Source: Gemmatimonadota bacterium
GTDB lineage: Bacteria > Latescibacterota > UBA2968 > UBA8231
DNA: 34,703 bases
NCBI GenBank assembly: GCA_018673255.1
Contig: JABHDC010000102.1
Span: 1-34,703 of the forward strand
Direction: 5' to 3'
In this document: positions 32,973-34,703 of the stretch, in pieces
How positions within the stretch are numbered: the stretch's first letter is position 1
Layout: each line of letters starts with the position of its first letter
Notes under the pieces: model-generated
The model's input: only the letters and a program-made list of their open reading frames with translations
What the model was told of the DNA's origin: nothing
Databases searched by the model: none
Translations under genes and position numbers: made by a program

Positions 32973-34121
32973 GTGGACGACCTGCCCACATTGATCGACC
33001 GCGTGCGCTCGGGAGAACGCACCGCCTTCGGGCAGATCGTCGCCCGTTTCCAGGACATGGCCCTGGGTTACGCAACCTCGCAGCTGGGTGATGCACACGC
33101 GGCTGAAGACGCTGCTCAGGAGGCTTTTCTCCAGGCGTATGTCGATCTGGATCAACTGCAGGAACCGGCCGCCTTCCCGGGCTGGTTTCGGCGGATCGTG
33201 CACAAACACTGCGATCGACATCGTCGTCGGCAGCGTGTCAGGCTGACCTCGTTGGAAGATGATCAGTGGGAGTCGCGGGTGGAGCCGACGTCGGGGCTCG
33301 AGGAGGAGGATCGCCGTCAGATGCTGGCGCAGGCGATCCAGCGACTCCCGGAACCTGAACGGGCACCGGTTACCCTCTTCTACCTGCGGCAGTACAGCCA
33401 GGCAGAGGTGGCAACGTTCCTGGAGATTCCACCGTCGACGGTCAACAACCGGATCCACAGCGCCCGCCAACACCTCAAACAGGAGCTGATGGACATGGCA
33501 GAGCAGGAAGGACAGTTAAAACGATCCGACACCACTTTTGCCGGACGCGTTGAAGAACAGATCGAGGCGATGACAAGTCTTCATGCGACGTTGACAGAGC
33601 CGATTCGTCAGAATCTCGTGGAACCGCTGGGAGAGGATGTGAAGGTGCGTGTCGTGTCCGTCAAGCACGACATCGGGCTGCATGTGGTCGGATTCTTCCC
33701 TTACCCGTGCTGCACATATTCCTTCCAGCCCAAAGACAGCCAGGGACGAATCTGCTTCGACATCAACATGGAACTGGTCGCCTGTATCATCGGCCGTGAC
33801 ATCGGTAGAGGCGATGACATCCGCCAGGTCGATGTCGGTCAGGTCGGGCGGGATGAATTCGAGCGCATCAGTCCCGTTGCCGGCCGCCTGATGCGGGAGA
33901 TTGTCAGCCTGTGGAGTGAAGTGATCGACATGGAGATCATCGAGCCGGAGGTGGAAACAAGCAACTGCTATGTCATGGACGGCTGGATCCCTGCCCATGA
34001 CCCCATGTTCCACGTGCGTTTCGAAGTTACCTGGGATGGTCGCACGAGCCACATCGATCTGGCTTACCCGGCACCCTCGCTGGCTGCGGGTCTGGCCCAA
34101 CTGCAGAGCGAGCCCGCCTGA
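32973..34121 (+). CDS. ECF-type sigma factor fused to a FliM/CheC-like domain
   Basis: The 382-residue protein starts with a standard extracytoplasmic-function sigma factor. Region 2 spans about 4-86 (core-binding helix with AEDAAQEAFLQAY at 44-56, then FPGWFRRIVHKHCDRHRR). Region 4 spans about 118-175 (LPEPERAPVTLFYLRQYSQAEVATFLEIPPSTVNNRIHSAR pattern, a helix-turn-helix). Residues ~190-375 are unlike usual ECF tails. They follow the order of the FliM middle domain: an amphipathic helix (193-216), strands, a GRICFDINMELVACIIGRDIGRGDD block (258-282) aligning with FliM's FSPSLVFIAVDNLFGGDG, then a helix with a W (294-318), an ExE strand, and a final strand-helix. No flagellar or anti-sigma gene is near. 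The start is GTG; an upstream ATG runs into a stop. Confidence 0.75.
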   Translation: MDDLPTLIDRVRSGERTAFGQIVARFQDMALGYATSQLGDAHAAEDAAQEAFLQAYVDLDQLQEPAAFPGWFRRIVHKHCDRHRRRQRVRLTSLEDDQWESRVEPTSGLEEEDRRQMLAQAIQRLPEPERAPVTLFYLRQYSQAEVATFLEIPPSTVNNRIHSARQHLKQELMDMAEQEGQLKRSDTTFAGRVEEQIEAMTSLHATLTEPIRQNLVEPLGEDVKVRVVSVKHDIGLHVVGFFPYPCCTYSFQPKDSQGRICFDINMELVACIIGRDIGRGDDIRQVDVGQVGRDEFERISPVAGRLMREIVSLWSEVIDMEIIEPEVETSNCYVMDGWIPAHDPMFHVRFEVTWDGRTSHIDLAYPAPSLAAGLAQLQSEPA

Positions 34122-34125
34122 CACC

Positions 34126-34178
34126 CGAGGCCCCGGCCTCGGCACCTGACAGCAGCATGGCGTAGCGCTGCGCCATGC
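34126..34178. terminator. Two hairpins between convergent genes
   Basis: CGAGGC/GCCTCG (34126-34131 and 34136-34141, 4-base loop) is followed by GCATGGCG/CGCCATGC (34155-34162 and 34171-34178, 8-base loop). Both stems are perfect. They fill the 59-bp gap between the sigma-factor gene and the convergent MBL-fold gene. With no T-tract on either side, a bidirectional structure that stops polymerase or protects mRNA ends is inferred. Confidence 0.55.
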
Positions 34179-34180
34179 GG

Positions 34181-34703
34181 TCAGGGAATCCGCGTTCGCT
34201 CTTCCGAGATCATCTTGGTCACTGCCGCCTCGTGCCGACGCAGCATGCTGTGACGCTCCCGGTCATAGCGATCTCCGACAAACTCGTCGTAGGGACAGGA
34301 GGCCAACAGAGCCTCTTCCACTTCGATGCCACTCATCAACTGCTCACGCAGTCGTTGCCGTACGGCGCGCAGATACTCAGCCCCCCACACCAGGCAGTCC
34401 GCCACGGCATCGTCCCGCACCACCGGGCCGTGACCGGGAATCAGGACCGAGATCTCCTCTTCCGTCATTTCCAGCAGCAGTCGGTGCGACATCTCCAGGG
34501 TGCGCCCATCTCCATCGTTGAGCGCCGGCACAATTCCCGTGGCAATCGCATCGCCGGCGATCAGGACCCGGGCATCTTCCACGAGATAACTCGTACCGTC
34601 GATACTGTGTCCGGGCGTGCGAATCGAGCGGATCGTGCGTCCCCCAAGGTGCCAGCGCATCACCTGATCGAAGGTCGCCGTCGGCCAGGGCACACGGGTT
34701 GCA
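34181..34703 (-). CDS. Metallo-beta-lactamase-fold hydrolase, 5' end outside the window
   Basis: The reading frame stays open to the window edge, so the N-terminal part, which should hold the HxHxDH motif, is missing. The visible C-terminal ~174 residues show the later metal ligands and family turns: TPGHSIDGTSYLVED (H ligand), LIAGDAIATG (D ligand) and IPGHGPVV (final H). A GTG at 34691-34693 is in frame but would start inside the fold, so it is not the true start. Helical C-terminal residues (from about 105 onward) resemble the glyoxalase II/quorum-quenching-lactonase type of MBL protein. The substrate is unknown. It converges with the sigma-factor gene. Confidence 0.85.
   Translation of the reverse strand, partial: ATRVPWPTATFDQVMRWHLGGRTIRSIRTPGHSIDGTSYLVEDARVLIAGDAIATGIVPALNDGDGRTLEMSHRLLLEMTEEEISVLIPGHGPVVRDDAVADCLVWGAEYLRAVRQRLREQLMSGIEVEEALLASCPYDEFVGDRYDRERHSMLRRHEAAVTKMISEERTRIP

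Noticed and set aside
32040..33473. 477-residue minus-strand open frame
   Set aside because: It lies opposite the amidase and sigma-factor genes and crosses the amidase terminator. Both sense-strand genes have clear families and ribosome binding sites or conserved motifs.
34691..34693. GTG as start of the MBL-fold gene
   Set aside because: The frame stays open to the window edge, and the essential HxHxDH part is missing from the visible product, so the true start is outside the window.

Overview
The window is a gene-dense, GC-rich (about 60% by eye) bacterial chromosome segment carrying about 27 protein genes. It has no rRNA, tRNA, phage or insertion-sequence genes that I can recognise. Several points suggest an uncultivated Gram-negative heterotroph that lives on organic polymers: a DUF3078 outer-membrane barrel ending in Phe, a lipoprotein, three type-I sulfatases, two beta-propeller polysaccharide-lyase-like enzymes, and many Gfo/Idh/MocA, PhyH, enolase-superfamily and aldo/keto-reductase genes. 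A Latescibacterota/Poribacteria-like lineage fits this gene mix, but that is inference from gene content only.

Layout. Positions 1-570 are non-coding and hold a diverged ~95-bp direct repeat. On the plus strand, 571-2453 carries a class-III aminotransferase translationally coupled to a CPBP-like membrane protease. From 12596 down to 2570 all genes lie on the minus strand. First come PhyH dioxygenase, DUF3347 lipoprotein, DUF3078 barrel and a Gfo/Idh oxidoreductase, then a 536-bp non-coding repeat region. Next is a tight seven-gene run: FAH-family hydrolase, BNR_4 beta-propeller, Rof-like Rho antiterminator, PhnW, ThyA, oligogalacturonate-lyase-like propeller and DUF5069. From 12715 to 25997 the strands alternate: enolase-superfamily dehydratase (+), MFS transporter and PhyH (-), beta-lactamase-fold hydrolase and aldo/keto reductase (+), DapA-like aldolase and sulfatase (-), sulfatase (+), and an operon of inositol-monophosphatase-like enzyme, sulfatase and a histidine-rich membrane protein (-).

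The last third has a YifB/ComM AAA+ protein (+), a small CxxC protein (-), threonine aldolase (-), a coupled Ldh2-type dehydrogenase and Gfo/Idh pair (-), an acetamidase/formamidase (+) with a clear terminator, an ECF sigma factor fused to what looks like a FliM/CheC-type domain (+), and an MBL-fold hydrolase cut by the window end (-).

Together the genes suggest breakdown of sulfated or uronate-containing glycans (sulfatases and lyase-like propellers), followed by oxidation and dehydration of acid sugars (enolase superfamily, Gfo/Idh, AKR, Ldh2) and aldol or acylpyruvate cleavage (DapA-like, FAH). Housekeeping genes (thyA, comM) are interspersed. The most unusual item is the sigma-factor/FliM-like fusion at 32973-34121. 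Next are the unexplained intergenic repeats and the multi-histidine membrane protein coupled to a sulfatase.
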